Assembly: GCF_030295745.1 (NCBI RefSeq)
Contig: NZ_AP027291.1
Coordinates: 248,001-312,000 of the forward strand
DNA from: Mycolicibacterium sp. TUM20985
GTDB lineage: Bacteria; Actinomycetota; Actinomycetes; Mycobacteriales; Mycobacteriaceae
Reading direction: 5' to 3'
DNA: 64,000 nt
The position numbers and the translations under genes were made by a program. The notes below the pieces were generated by a model. It did no database searches, had not been told where the DNA came from, and saw nothing but the letters and a program-made list of their open reading frames with translations. This document shows, piece after piece, positions 9,861-18,890 of the stretch (the stretch's first letter is position 1; every line of letters starts with the position of its first letter).

Positions 9861-10700
9861 TCAGTTGGCGGCTTGCAGCCAGCGCTCGGGGATCTCGGTG
9901 CGGAGGCTGTCGGTGGCCGGACCGTTGAAGTCGTCCCACAGCTCGGCCATGCTGAACTGCACGACGTAGAACCACTCCGGTTTGGCGTCGGGGATGTCCC
10001 AGGTCTCGTCTTCGGCCGCAGGGCTCTCGTAGGCCACGGCGGCGATCTCACCCCGTGCGCCGCGCACGTATTCGGGTGTGCGCGTATAGAACAGCACCGG
10101 CAGCTCACGTACGACGACCGGGTCGCCCACGCTGAACTTGGGCTCGTCCGCCTTGCCGGCATAGACCTGCGGATCACCCTTGCCTCGAGCGTGCACGATG
10201 TGGCTGTTGCGCTTGACCTGAGATCCGTCGCCTTGGAACCGGGGGTGCGCCGCCAGGGTCTTGCCCGCGAGCCCGCCGGCGTAGCGATCCTGGACTTCGG
10301 CCATCCGCTCGGAGAGCTCGGTCAATCCGATGTGATGCTTCTCGACCAGCACGCGTGCCACCGATAGCAGCCATCGGCCGTAGTACGGAAGGCCGAGATA
10401 CATGGCGCGCTGCACGTCGACGTTGCCAATGCGTCGCCGCTCCTCGGACAACCAGATGCCGCGCCAGGCAAGGACTTCGCACATCACGTAGGTCATGTGC
10501 TCCCAGTACTCGTAACCCTTGTTCTCGTACTTCATCGGCGCGTCGGGCTCACCACCGACGTCGTGCACGGGCTTCGTGTACGCGACGAACCGGCCGTGGT
10601 CGACGAGGTCGGGGGTAGGTGCGTCGGGAAGCTCGGGGTACGACGACTTCAGCCGCGCGACGAGTTCCAGTTGGGTGGCACGTTCAGCCGCGTTGCTCAT
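9861..10700 (-). CDS. fused thiocyanate hydrolase beta-alpha subunit (nitrile hydratase beta family)
   Basis: Non-metal subunit, 279 residues. The first ~145 residues match thiocyanate hydrolase beta (VHDVGGEPDAP, CEVLAWRGIW, YLGLPYYGRWLL). The last ~105 match its alpha subunit (SVGDPVVVRELPVLFYTRTP, YESPAAEDE, TEIPERWLQ). In T. thioparus these are two chains; here they are one, as in nitrile hydratase beta. This gene is first in the operon, with the gamma gene starting 10 bases after its stop. The subunit closes the active site against the gamma subunit. Confidence 0.82.
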   Translation of the reverse strand: MSNAAERATQLELVARLKSSYPELPDAPTPDLVDHGRFVAYTKPVHDVGGEPDAPMKYENKGYEYWEHMTYVMCEVLAWRGIWLSEERRRIGNVDVQRAMYLGLPYYGRWLLSVARVLVEKHHIGLTELSERMAEVQDRYAGGLAGKTLAAHPRFQGDGSQVKRNSHIVHARGKGDPQVYAGKADEPKFSVGDPVVVRELPVLFYTRTPEYVRGARGEIAAVAYESPAAEDETWDIPDAKPEWFYVVQFSMAELWDDFNGPATDSLRTEIPERWLQAAN

Positions 10701-10805
10701 TGGCGGTCCTTCGCTGTCCCGGCCAGTTTGCCGAGCTCCCTAAGGACCGGAGATTAGCATCGGCGCAGATGGGGGGCAATGGTCACGATCGACCCCAGCC
10801 GGGTC

Positions 10806-11171
10806 TCAGCCCGCGGTGATCCACTGACGTGCGGCCTCGACGTCTCCGGCGGGGAAGTGTCGGATCTCAGCCGAGATGAAGTGGATCGCCAGATACTCTG
10901 CGACGTCCCCCAGGTGGGAATCGGTGACGACGGCGATCTTCTTGACGTCCTTGTGATGGTCACGAACGAAGCGGATGTGGGTGACCATCGCGCCGAAGCT
11001 CTCCCAGCCCGGGAACTTCGGCGCATCGATGATGAGACCCGACAGGCCACCGACCGTCTCGATGAAGGGATCGACGATCGTGGCGAGCCGCGTGAAGTCA
11101 CCTTCCTCCAGCGAGGATTCCGGCCTGATGTGCAAGATCGCGTGCTCGGTATCCAAGTCGACGTCAATCAT
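10806..11171 (-). CDS. SpoIIAA/STAS-like domain protein
   Basis: Single-domain protein of 121 residues resembling the SpoIIAA-like/STAS group: short strands, GGLSGLIIDAPKFPGWESFG, then HHKDVKKIAVVTD and a C-terminal helix. These domains bind lipophilic ligands or partner proteins; no function can be assigned here. ATG at 11171 has a good ribosome site (GGAGGAG) eight bases upstream, which decides the start over an earlier in-frame codon. Confidence 0.72.
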   Translation of the reverse strand: MIDVDLDTEHAILHIRPESSLEEGDFTRLATIVDPFIETVGGLSGLIIDAPKFPGWESFGAMVTHIRFVRDHHKDVKKIAVVTDSHLGDVAEYLAIHFISAEIRHFPAGDVEAARQWITAG

Positions 11172-11193
11172 GTTGCGCTCCTCCACTAATCGA

Positions 11194-11550
11194 TTACTGG
11201 CAACGCATCTTCATGTCATGAAGGGGCTGCCGGATTCCGGCGAGCTCGGCTTTCGTCTGCGGGTTGGCGTCGAGGTAGGTGACCGCCTGGTCGCGACTCT
11301 GCTCCCGCGGCTCACCCTTGAGGCTGGAGAAGAACGCATTGACGTCGGGATGGGTGAACATGTACACCGAGGTGGCCGCAGCTACCCCGGCGGTGATCTG
11401 CTCGAAGTCCCCTACCGAACACCCGGGGACCGGCGGCGGTGGGTCGGCGAACGCGGACGGGCCAGCGACGACGAGCGTCGCTCCCGCGATCGCACCGGCT
11501 CCAATCGCGGTGGCTAGTGCGCGGCGCACGGAATGCGTTGGTGACGACAT
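11194..11550 (-). CDS. secreted heme-carrier-like protein (hemophore family)
   Basis: Exported protein of 118 residues. The signal peptide spans about residues 1-35 (LATAIGAGAIAGATLVVAG, cleavage after AFA). The mature part holds two Cys (CSVGDF and the terminal MRCQ) and the pattern HPDVNAFFSSLKG / LDANPQTKAEL found in mycobacterial heme-binding hemophore-related proteins (Rv0203 type). The likely role is extracytoplasmic heme binding. The start at 11550 is set by AGGAG upstream. It follows the STAS-like gene closely in position but is transcribed first. Confidence 0.72.
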   Translation of the reverse strand: MSSPTHSVRRALATAIGAGAIAGATLVVAGPSAFADPPPPVPGCSVGDFEQITAGVAAATSVYMFTHPDVNAFFSSLKGEPREQSRDQAVTYLDANPQTKAELAGIRQPLHDMKMRCQ

Positions 11551-11616
11551 GTCTCGATCTCCTAGAGTCGTGAGCCCAAGGGGCAAGCGGTGATTGGCGT
11601 TGAACCGATGCGGACG

Positions 11617-11940
11617 TCAGCGGCGTCCACCGCCACCACCGCCACCGCCGCCACCGCCGCCACTGCTGGAACCGCGGTCGGTCTGCAGCGCCGTACTGCC
11701 GCCGGCGGGATTGAAGTACCACTCGTTGTCATAGGGGTATTGCTCGTCCGGAGCGGACACCGTCGGCGAGTAATCCGCTGAGCTGCCACCTGATTGGACG
11801 TCACCTGATTGAGCGTCGCCGCCCTGACAGACGGTGACCGCGGGATCGCAGGAGTCCGCGACTGCGCCCGGCGAAGCGAGGAGTGCCGCCGCGGCACCCG
11901 CAGCACTGAGGGCCGCCACCCCAAACCGTTGGATTCGCAC
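11617..11940 (-). CDS. small secreted Gly-rich protein
   Basis: Protein of about 107 residues with a signal peptide (FGVAALSAAGAAAALLAS, cleavage near AVA) and a mature part containing two Cys (SCDPAVTVC), Ser/Asp-rich spacers and a C-terminal run of about twelve Gly ending RR. The Gly run is encoded by a GGT/GGC triplet repeat that is prone to length change. Function unknown. GTG at 11940 has a strong GGAGGGG site upstream. Confidence 0.6.
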   Translation of the reverse strand: MRIQRFGVAALSAAGAAAALLASPGAVADSCDPAVTVCQGGDAQSGDVQSGGSSADYSPTVSAPDEQYPYDNEWYFNPAGGSTALQTDRGSSSGGGGGGGGGGGGRR

Positions 11941-12060
11941 GATGAACCCCTCCCCTCGTCGGCCACGATGTCTAGCAACGCGGTCAACGTTGCCCACGCC
12001 GCGGCCGACTGGACAGGGTATTTCTCCCCTAACTGCGCGGCGAACGCCCCTAGCTCGGGG

Positions 12061-14610
12061 TCAGTCTCTGCGCCCGGCGTCCTCCACGCGCAGCACCGCG
12101 ACACCCTCCTCGTCGGATGCGGTCAGGTCCACCACGACGTCCAAGCCCCAATCATGGTCTCCGGCAGGGTCGTCCAGGATTTGACGCACGTTCCACACGT
12201 CGGGTTGACGGTCGATGATCAATAGCGCCGGTCCACGCGCGTCTGCGCCGGTACCGACGTCGTCGTGCTCGTCGTAGTACTCCCGCCCGACCTCGGCCCA
12301 GCGTTCCGACGTCCAACCGGAACCGCCGTCCAGCTCCCCGAGGTCGTACCAGCGGCCGCGGGCGAACAACTCCACCCGACGGAAGAGCGCGTTGCGGACC
12401 ATCGCGGTGAACGCCCGCTCGTTGCCGGTCATCGGACGAGGGCGGGCGGGCACGGCCACCGGCGCGTCCAGCGGCTGATCCGGACTGGTCAGCTGCTCCC
12501 ATTCGTCGAGCAGGCTCGAGTCCACCTGGCGGACGAGCTCGCCGAGCCATTCGACGACGTCGGTCACCTCCTCGGTGCGTGCCGCCGCAGGGACGCCGGA
12601 CCGCAGCGCCTTGAACGCATCGGAGAGGTAGCGCAGGACGGCTCCCTCGGAGCGGGTCAGCCCGTAGACGCTGACGTACTCACGAAAGGTGAAGGCCCCC
12701 AGCCACATCTCGCGCACGATGGACTTCGGCGACAGCTGACCGTCCGCGGCCCACGGGTTGCTCTGCAGGTACAGCGCGAAGACGTGTTCGAGCACGTCCG
12801 CGAGAGGTTTCGGATAGGTGACCTCGTCGAGCAGCGCCATCCGTTCGTCGTACTCGATGCCCTCGGCCTTCATCGCGGCCACGGCCTCGCCCCTGGCCTT
12901 CTTCAACTGTGCAGACAGGATCTGCCGCGGGTCCTCCAGCGTCGCTTCGATCACCGAGACGACGTCCATCACATAGGTATCCGACGCGGGGTCGAGCACG
13001 TCGATCGCGGCGAGCGCGAACGTGGACAGCGGCTGGTTCAGGGCGAAGTCCGGCGGCAGGTCGACCGTCAGCCGGTAGCGGCGTCCGTCGGCCTCGGGCT
13101 CGTCGAGCCGTTCGAGCACTCCGGCCTGCAGCAGCGAGCGGGCGATGCCGACCGCCTCGCGGATGTGCCGCAGTTGTCGCTTGCGTGGTTCGTGGTTGTC
13201 GGTGAGCAGTCGCCGCATCGCGACGAACGGGTCGCCGGGACGGTCGACGACGTCGAGGATCATCGCCGTCGAGACCCGCATGTTGCTGGTCAACGGTTCG
13301 GGGGTGGCCTCGACGAGCCGTAGTTGAGTCTTCTCGCTCCACGGCACCATACCCTCGGGTACCTTGCGGCGCACCAACTTCCGGCGCTTCTTCGGATCGT
13401 CGGCAACCTTGGCGAACTGTTTGAGATTCTCCACCTCGTGCTCGGGTGCCTCGACGACGACGGTGCCGGCGGTGTCGTAGCCGGCCCGTCCGGCACGGCC
13501 CGCGATCTGGTGGAATTCGCGGGCGTTGAGCAGTCGCGTGCGGGTGCCGTCGTACTTCGACAACGCCGAGAAGACGACGGTCCGGATGGGCACGTTGATG
13601 CCGACGCCGAGGGTGTCGGTACCGCAGATGACCTTGAGCAGCCCGGCCTGTGCCAGCTGCTCGACCAGTCGGCGGTACTTGGGCAGCATTCCGGCGTGGT
13701 GCACCCCGATGCCGTGTCGCACCAACCGCGACAGGGTGGACCCGAAGGCCGACGAGAAGCGAAAGGCACCAATGAGTTCGGCGATCGCCGCCTTCTCCTC
13801 CTTGGTGCTGACGTTCACGCTCATCAGCGCCTGCGCCCGCTCGAGTGCCGACGCCTGGGTGAAGTGGACGACGTAGATCGGCGCCTGCTTGGTGTCGAGG
13901 AGGTCCTGGATCGTCTCGTGCATCGGCGTCGTCGCGTAGTAGTGGTGCAGCGGAACGGGGCGCTCGGCGTTGGCGACCAGCGCCGTCGGCCGGCCGGTGC
14001 GGCGGGTGAGGTCATCGCGCAGGAACGTGACGTCACCGAGCGTGGCGGACATCAAGAGGAACTGGGCCCTCGGGAGTTCGAGGAGCGGGACCTGCCAGGC
14101 CCAGCCGCGGTCCGGGTCGCCGTAGAAGTGGAACTCGTCCATCACGACCAACCCGATGTCGGCGGACGCGCCCTCGCGCAAAGCGATGTTGGCAAGCACC
14201 TCGGCGGTGCACGCGATGATCGGCGCTCCGGCGTTGACGCACGCGTCCCCGGTGAGCATGCCGACGTTGGCCGCGCCGAACACGTCGCACAGGGCGAAGA
14301 ACTTCTCGCTGACCAAGGCCTTGATGGGTGCGGTGTAAAAGCTGCCGCCGTGCCCTGCAGAAGAGCGAGCCAGCGCGGCGTACAGCGCGCCGGTGGCCAC
14401 CAGGGACTTGCCGGAACCGGTCGGGGTGGCCAAGATGACGTTCGCGCCGCTGACCAGCTCGATCAGCGCCTCCTCCTGCGCCGGGTAGAGCACCGTGCCA
14501 CTGGCCTCCGCCCAGGCGGCGAACGAGGCGAACAGGTCGTCGGCATCGGCGCCCTTGGCGCGCAGCGCCGCCAGGTCGGTGGGGTCCAGCAGGGGAGGGG
14601 CCATCGTCAT
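12061..14610 (-). CDS. Ski2-like DEAD/DEAH-box helicase with DUF3516
   Basis: Superfamily 2 RNA-type helicase of 849 residues. Walker A is ATPTGSGKS near residue 60, motif II is DEFH (MDEFHFYG), motif III is MSATLGD and motif VI is QIAGRAGRAG near 360. The C-terminal half matches the actinobacterial DUF3516 extension. Such proteins are likely RNA unwinding or processing enzymes; the substrate is not known. The ATG at 14610 or the one two codons later can start it. It is transcribed alone, with a 120-base gap to the next gene. Confidence 0.88.
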   Translation of the reverse strand: MTMAPPLLDPTDLAALRAKGADADDLFASFAAWAEASGTVLYPAQEEALIELVSGANVILATPTGSGKSLVATGALYAALARSSAGHGGSFYTAPIKALVSEKFFALCDVFGAANVGMLTGDACVNAGAPIIACTAEVLANIALREGASADIGLVVMDEFHFYGDPDRGWAWQVPLLELPRAQFLLMSATLGDVTFLRDDLTRRTGRPTALVANAERPVPLHHYYATTPMHETIQDLLDTKQAPIYVVHFTQASALERAQALMSVNVSTKEEKAAIAELIGAFRFSSAFGSTLSRLVRHGIGVHHAGMLPKYRRLVEQLAQAGLLKVICGTDTLGVGINVPIRTVVFSALSKYDGTRTRLLNAREFHQIAGRAGRAGYDTAGTVVVEAPEHEVENLKQFAKVADDPKKRRKLVRRKVPEGMVPWSEKTQLRLVEATPEPLTSNMRVSTAMILDVVDRPGDPFVAMRRLLTDNHEPRKRQLRHIREAVGIARSLLQAGVLERLDEPEADGRRYRLTVDLPPDFALNQPLSTFALAAIDVLDPASDTYVMDVVSVIEATLEDPRQILSAQLKKARGEAVAAMKAEGIEYDERMALLDEVTYPKPLADVLEHVFALYLQSNPWAADGQLSPKSIVREMWLGAFTFREYVSVYGLTRSEGAVLRYLSDAFKALRSGVPAAARTEEVTDVVEWLGELVRQVDSSLLDEWEQLTSPDQPLDAPVAVPARPRPMTGNERAFTAMVRNALFRRVELFARGRWYDLGELDGGSGWTSERWAEVGREYYDEHDDVGTGADARGPALLIIDRQPDVWNVRQILDDPAGDHDWGLDVVVDLTASDEEGVAVLRVEDAGRRD

Positions 14611-14652
14611 CGTGAGGACCAGCCTGCCCGATCGCCGTCGCGGGCGTGTCGG

Positions 14653-15495
14653 TCAGCCCTCGGGAGCGTCTCCCGGAGGGGAGGAGTCCGCCTCGTCGCG
14701 CTCCTCCTCCAGCCGTTCCTTGCTCCGTAAGAGCCGCAGGAGTGTGACCAGGCCGAGGCCGCCGAGCATGTTGCCGAGCAGGTTGTACCAGAACCAGCTC
14801 AGCCAATCCAGATAGCCGAACGGGGCGTCACCGGTGAACAGTGCGCCGAAGATCAGCAGCGAGTCCAAGATCGAGTGGAACATCTGCAGACCGGCCAGGA
14901 GGAAGGCGCCGGCGACGGCGGCGGCGATCTTGCCGACCATCGAATCGGTGCCGTGCTGCATGCGGGTCATCAGCGTGATCACCATGCCGCCGAGCAACGT
15001 CAGGGCGACGGTCTGCGCCGTGATGGGCGCCGCAATGAAGTGCGTGGCCGACTCGACGGCCTCGTCGTGCAGCTTGGGGAACCCCGTCATGATCAGCCAC
15101 ATGATCACCCAGCCACCGAGCAGGTTGGCCAACAACGTCCCGGACCATAGTTTGGCCAGCTGAGCGACGCTCGCGCGCTTGGCCACCACGGTGGTGACGG
15201 GGATCAGGAATCCCTCGGTGAACAATTCGCTGCGGCCCAGCAGCAGCGCGAGGAAACCGATGGAGAACGCCAACCCGGCCAGCAGCGGGTCGTGGGTCGC
15301 GTACGAGACCGAGAGGTAGGCCAGCACCCCCATGGCGACCTCGGTGCCGCCGACGAATCCCGTCACCAGCACCTCGCGCCACGTCCGGTGCAAACGCTGG
15401 GTGCCCTCGCCGATCATGCGGACGAAGGCGTCCTCGAGCTCGTCCTCCAGGGGACTGTCGGTGGCCCCGAGGTCACGGTTGTTCGTCTCACCCAC
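14653..15495 (-). CDS. formate/nitrite transporter (FNT) family channel
   Basis: Membrane channel of 280 residues with six hydrophobic segments (such as LLLGRSELFTEGFLIPVTTV, LANLLGGWVIMWLIM and WYNLLGNMLGGLGLV) and the FNT signature regions FTEGF and NLLGN. FNT proteins form pentamers that pass small monovalent anions such as formate, nitrite or hydrosulfide. The charged N-terminus (about 45 residues) and the acidic C-terminus are cytoplasmic. The exact anion cannot be read from sequence. ATG at 15495. Confidence 0.82.
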   Translation of the reverse strand: MGETNNRDLGATDSPLEDELEDAFVRMIGEGTQRLHRTWREVLVTGFVGGTEVAMGVLAYLSVSYATHDPLLAGLAFSIGFLALLLGRSELFTEGFLIPVTTVVAKRASVAQLAKLWSGTLLANLLGGWVIMWLIMTGFPKLHDEAVESATHFIAAPITAQTVALTLLGGMVITLMTRMQHGTDSMVGKIAAAVAGAFLLAGLQMFHSILDSLLIFGALFTGDAPFGYLDWLSWFWYNLLGNMLGGLGLVTLLRLLRSKERLEEERDEADSSPPGDAPEG

Positions 15496-15572
15496 CCGGG
15501 AGAAATACCCGGTCCGGGCGGTTCCGAAGCCGCGGGGTGCGGACGATGTCGCCGCCCTGCCAGACTCTTGGG

Positions 15573-16943
15573 GTGTCTCCCGTGAACGGTCACATCTCGC
15601 ACTGGTTCGACAAGATGCCCTCGCCCCGGTCGTGGCTGCCCGGCGACCGCGACGCCGACGTGTGCATCGTCGGGGCCGGCTACACCGGGCTGTGGACCGC
15701 CTACTACCTCAAGCGGGCCGACCCCTCGCTGCGCATCACCATTCTCGAAGCGCGGTTCGCGGGCTTCGGCGCCTCGGGTCGCAACGGCGGCTGGCTGTCG
15801 GGGCTGGCGCCCGGTGACCGCCACGCCATGGCTCGCCAGCATGGCCGCCAGAGCGTGCTCGACTGGCAGCGGGCGCTCAACGACGCGGTCGACGAGGTCG
15901 CGGACGTCGCTGCGCGCGAGGGGATCGACGCAGGCATCGTCAAGGGCGGCACCATGCAGATCGCCCGCAACCCCGCCCAGGCGAAGCGGCTCGCCGCCGA
16001 GCTCGCCGAGGAACGCGAATGGGGTGTCGACGGGCTCACCGAGCTGACGACGACCGAAGCGGCGCAACGGATTCGGTTCTCCCGCGTGGTGGCGGCTTAT
16101 CACACGCCGCACTGCGCCCGGATCCAGCCCGCAGCGCTGGCGAGGGGACTCGCCGACGTCGTCGAGGCGCTCGGCGTGCAGATCTACGAGCAGACGCCGG
16201 TCACGGAGATCGCCCCGGGCCGAGCCACGACTGCCAGGGGCACCGTCAAGGCGCCCATCGTGTTGCGCGCCACCGAGGGCTTCACGGCGGCGCTGCCCGG
16301 CCTGAAACGGCGGTGGCTCCCGATGAACAGCTCGATGATCGCCACCGAGCCCATCAGCCCCGAGGTGTGGGACTCCATCGGCTGGGACGGCCGCGAAACG
16401 GTCGGCGACATGGCGCACGGGTTCTTCTACGCCCAGCGCACCGTCGATGACCGCATCGCCATCGGCGGGCGCAGTGTGCCCTACCGCTTCGCCTCGCGGA
16501 CCGACGTCGACGGCAAGGTTCCCGGCCGTACGATCCGGCATCTCGCCGAGGTGTTGCACGACGTCCTGCCGCAGGTGCGCGACGTACCGATCGCCCACGG
16601 TTGGTGCGGTGTACTCGCCGTCCCGCGGGACTGGTCGGCGGGTGTCGACCTGGACCGGGCCACGGGTCTCGGCTGGGCCGGTGGCTACGTCGGCCACGGT
16701 GTCACCGCGACCAATCTGGCCGGGCGCACGCTCGCCGATCTGGTGCGCGAGGAGAAGACGCCGTTGACCGAGATGCCCTGGGTGGCTCACCGTTCGAAGA
16801 CCTGGGAGCCCGAACCGTTGCGGTGGCTCGGCGTCCGCAGCCTCTACGTCGCGTACAAGGTCGCCGACCGACACGAGTCCGGCGGCCGCGCCACCACGTC
16901 GCCGATCGCCGGTGTCGCCGACCTGATCACCGGGCGGCCCTGA
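15573..16943 (+). CDS. FAD-dependent amino acid/amine oxidase-like protein (DAO family)
   Basis: Flavoprotein of about 456 residues. The FAD-binding Rossmann motif VCIVGAGYTGLWTAYYL lies near residue 30, followed by FAGFGASGRNGGWLSGL, typical of DAO-type glycine/sarcosine/gamma-glutamylputrescine oxidases, and the C-terminal FAD motif GYVGHGVTATNLAGR. It likely oxidises an amine or imino acid in the cytosol. GTG at 15573 or 15582 both give normal N-termini; an ATG further upstream is less likely. It diverges from the FNT gene. Confidence 0.8.
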   Translation: MSPVNGHISHWFDKMPSPRSWLPGDRDADVCIVGAGYTGLWTAYYLKRADPSLRITILEARFAGFGASGRNGGWLSGLAPGDRHAMARQHGRQSVLDWQRALNDAVDEVADVAAREGIDAGIVKGGTMQIARNPAQAKRLAAELAEEREWGVDGLTELTTTEAAQRIRFSRVVAAYHTPHCARIQPAALARGLADVVEALGVQIYEQTPVTEIAPGRATTARGTVKAPIVLRATEGFTAALPGLKRRWLPMNSSMIATEPISPEVWDSIGWDGRETVGDMAHGFFYAQRTVDDRIAIGGRSVPYRFASRTDVDGKVPGRTIRHLAEVLHDVLPQVRDVPIAHGWCGVLAVPRDWSAGVDLDRATGLGWAGGYVGHGVTATNLAGRTLADLVREEKTPLTEMPWVAHRSKTWEPEPLRWLGVRSLYVAYKVADRHESGGRATTSPIAGVADLITGRP

Positions 16944-16953
16944 ACTCGGTATC

Positions 16954-17415
16954 TCAGGCGGTCTCGGCCCTGGTCTTCAGACGCTGGAGCGTGACCTCGA
17001 TGTGCTTGGCGTTCGCGCCGGTGCGGTCGCTCACCCCCGTGGCCAGTCCGGCGGGCTTGCGGAACCACGCGGGCCGGCGGTCCCACGTCTGCTCGGTGAC
17101 GCGGCACCCGCCGTCGACGGGCTCGATGTCGTACCGCCAGTGGGCCACCGGGATGATGGCGCTCTTGACGTCGAACGCGAACACCCGGCCGGGCTCGGCG
17201 TGGGTGACCGTGCACTTGGTGGTCCACGACTTGCCGCCGTTGTTGTTACGACCCTTGAACACCGCGCCGGGGCGGGCGGCGTCACCGTCGACCCACTCCA
17301 TCGCGGAGGTCTCCTCGGCGAGCGTCGCCATCGTCGGGAGATCGGTGATGATTGCGTAGACGTCGGCGCAGCTTGCGGCGATGGTGACCGAGGCCTGGGC
17401 CGAGGGTTCGCTCAT
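16954..17415 (-). CDS. SRPBCC-family lipid/polyketide-binding-fold protein
   Basis: START-like protein of 153 residues. It begins with a beta strand (QASVTIAASCADVYAIITDL) and shows the SRPBCC pattern VYAIITDLPTMATLAEE, then EPGRVFAFDV, and WRYDIEPVDGGCRVTE. Mycobacterial members bind hydrophobic ligands or act as cyclases/aromatases; here the function is unknown. It converges closely on the flavoprotein gene. ATG at 17415. Confidence 0.78.
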   Translation of the reverse strand: MSEPSAQASVTIAASCADVYAIITDLPTMATLAEETSAMEWVDGDAARPGAVFKGRNNNGGKSWTTKCTVTHAEPGRVFAFDVKSAIIPVAHWRYDIEPVDGGCRVTEQTWDRRPAWFRKPAGLATGVSDRTGANAKHIEVTLQRLKTRAETA

Positions 17416-17497
17416 GCGGTGATCGTAGCCAGCCGTTCCCGTATTCGGGTCGCTCCGGACCAGGAACCAGGGCCCGCTCCGCGTACGTTGGCCTTAC

Positions 17498-17869
17498 ATG
17501 ACCGATCGCACCGTTCACGAGCCCACCGCCAGCCATCCCATCACCGTCACGCCGACCGGCCGACACGTCGTCGTCCGGGTGAACGGCGAAGTCGTCGCCG
17601 AGACCGACGCCGCGTTGACCCTGCAGGAGTCGACGTACCCCGCGGTGCAGTACGTACCGCTCGCCGACGTCTCGCCGACGGTGCTGACGCGCAGTGACAC
17701 CACCACCTACTGCCCGTACAAGGGCGAGGCCAAGTACTACGACGTGGACGCCGCGGGAAACACCGTCGCCGATGCGATCTGGACCTACGAGCAGCCCTAC
17801 CCGGCGGTCGCCGAGATCGCCGGTCACGTGGCGTTCTACGCGACCAAGGCCGACGTCACCGTCGCCTGA
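17498..17869 (+). CDS. DUF427 protein
   Basis: Protein of 123 residues matching the small DUF427 fold: PTGRHVVVRVNGEVVAET, then PAVQYVPLADV, TTYCPYKGEAKYY and WTYEQPYPAVAEIAGHVAFY. The family is widespread in actinobacteria and its biochemical role is not established. It is followed 25 bases later by the glycosylase gene on the same strand and may share a transcript with it. Confidence 0.82.
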   Translation: MTDRTVHEPTASHPITVTPTGRHVVVRVNGEVVAETDAALTLQESTYPAVQYVPLADVSPTVLTRSDTTTYCPYKGEAKYYDVDAAGNTVADAIWTYEQPYPAVAEIAGHVAFYATKADVTVA

Positions 17870-17894
17870 GCCCGATCCGGCCTAACCTTTGGCG

Positions 17895-18827
17895 GTGCCC
17901 AGTTCCACCGGCGTGACGCGCAGCGTCGACTTCGGTGCGGATCGGAGGGGGCCCGCCAGCCCGGCGATGACGCTGTCACCGCAGCGTCGCGGCGCCGGTG
18001 ACCCCTGCTACCAACTGGTCGAGGGCGCGATCTGGAAGACCAGCCTGCTGCCCAGCGGACCGGTGACCGCGCGAATGGTGACGTCGGGCCGCGTCACCGT
18101 CGACTGCGAGGCGTGGGGTGACGGGGCCGAGGAGTTCGTCGAGCGCCTGCCCGCGCTGTTGGGCATGCACGACGACGCGGCCGGGTTCATGCCCGAGGAG
18201 CCGACGATCGCGGCCGCGTACCGTCGCGTGCCCCATCTACGCCTCGGCCGTACGGACCGCGTCATGGAAGCCCTGGTGCCCGCGATCCTCGAGCAGCGGG
18301 TCGCGGGCAAGGACGCGTTCCGGGCCTGGCGCCTGCTGGTGGCGAAGTTCGGTACGCCCGCTCCGGGACCCGCTCCGGCCCGCATGCGCGTGCCCCCTCC
18401 CGCCGACGTGTGGCGGCGCATCCCGTCGTGGGAGTTCCATCTCGCCAACGTCGACCCCGGCAGGGCGCGGACGGTGGTCGCCTGCGCGCATCGCGCGGAC
18501 TCGCTCGAGCGGCTGTCGTCCCGCCCCGCCGCGGACGCTAGGGCGGCGTTGATGACGCTGCCGGGGGCCGGGGTGTGGACCGCCGCCGAGGTCGCGCAGC
18601 GGGCCTGGGGTGACGCCGACGCGCTGTCGATCGGCGATTACCACCTCTCCAACGTGGTCGGCTCGACGCTTCTGGGCCACCGGATCGACGACGAGGAGAT
18701 GGTCGAGCTGTTGGAACCGATGCGACCACATCGGTACCGCGCCGTGCGATTGCTGGAGGTCAGCGGCCTGGCACGCAACCCGCGCTTCGGTGCGCGGCGG
18801 TCCATCCCGGATCTGCGCAGCCTCTAG
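17895..18827 (+). CDS. DNA-3-methyladenine glycosylase, AlkA-like (HhH-GPD)
   Basis: Base-excision repair glycosylase of about 310 residues. The helix-hairpin-helix is LMTLPGAGVWTAAEVAQRA and the catalytic Asp is in SIGDYHLSN, the usual place for HhH-GPD enzymes. The N-terminal ~100 residues resemble the AlkA extra domain. It removes alkylated bases. GTG at 17895 was chosen; a TTG two codons earlier (17889) is also possible. Confidence 0.8.
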   Translation: MPSSTGVTRSVDFGADRRGPASPAMTLSPQRRGAGDPCYQLVEGAIWKTSLLPSGPVTARMVTSGRVTVDCEAWGDGAEEFVERLPALLGMHDDAAGFMPEEPTIAAAYRRVPHLRLGRTDRVMEALVPAILEQRVAGKDAFRAWRLLVAKFGTPAPGPAPARMRVPPPADVWRRIPSWEFHLANVDPGRARTVVACAHRADSLERLSSRPAADARAALMTLPGAGVWTAAEVAQRAWGDADALSIGDYHLSNVVGSTLLGHRIDDEEMVELLEPMRPHRYRAVRLLEVSGLARNPRFGARRSIPDLRSL

Positions 18828-18831
18828 CGAG

Positions 18832-18856
18832 GGTTAATCGCCGCCCCGGGCGGGTA
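18832..18856 (+). promoter_or_regulatory. SigF-type promoter of dps
   Basis: GGTTA at 18832-18836 and GGGTA at 18852-18856 with a 15-base spacer fit the mycobacterial SigF promoter pattern (GGTTT-N15-17-GGGTA) with one mismatch. It lies 34 bases before the dps start codon. Stress or stationary-phase sigma-factor control of dps is known in M. smegmatis. Confidence 0.55.
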
Positions 18857-18890
18857 GGACATCGGGGAGTCAAATCGAAGGAGCTTAACC

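Noticed and set aside
13324..14730. 468-residue plus-strand open frame opposite the helicase gene
   Set aside because: Composition is a reverse image of the helicase; no recognisable motif.
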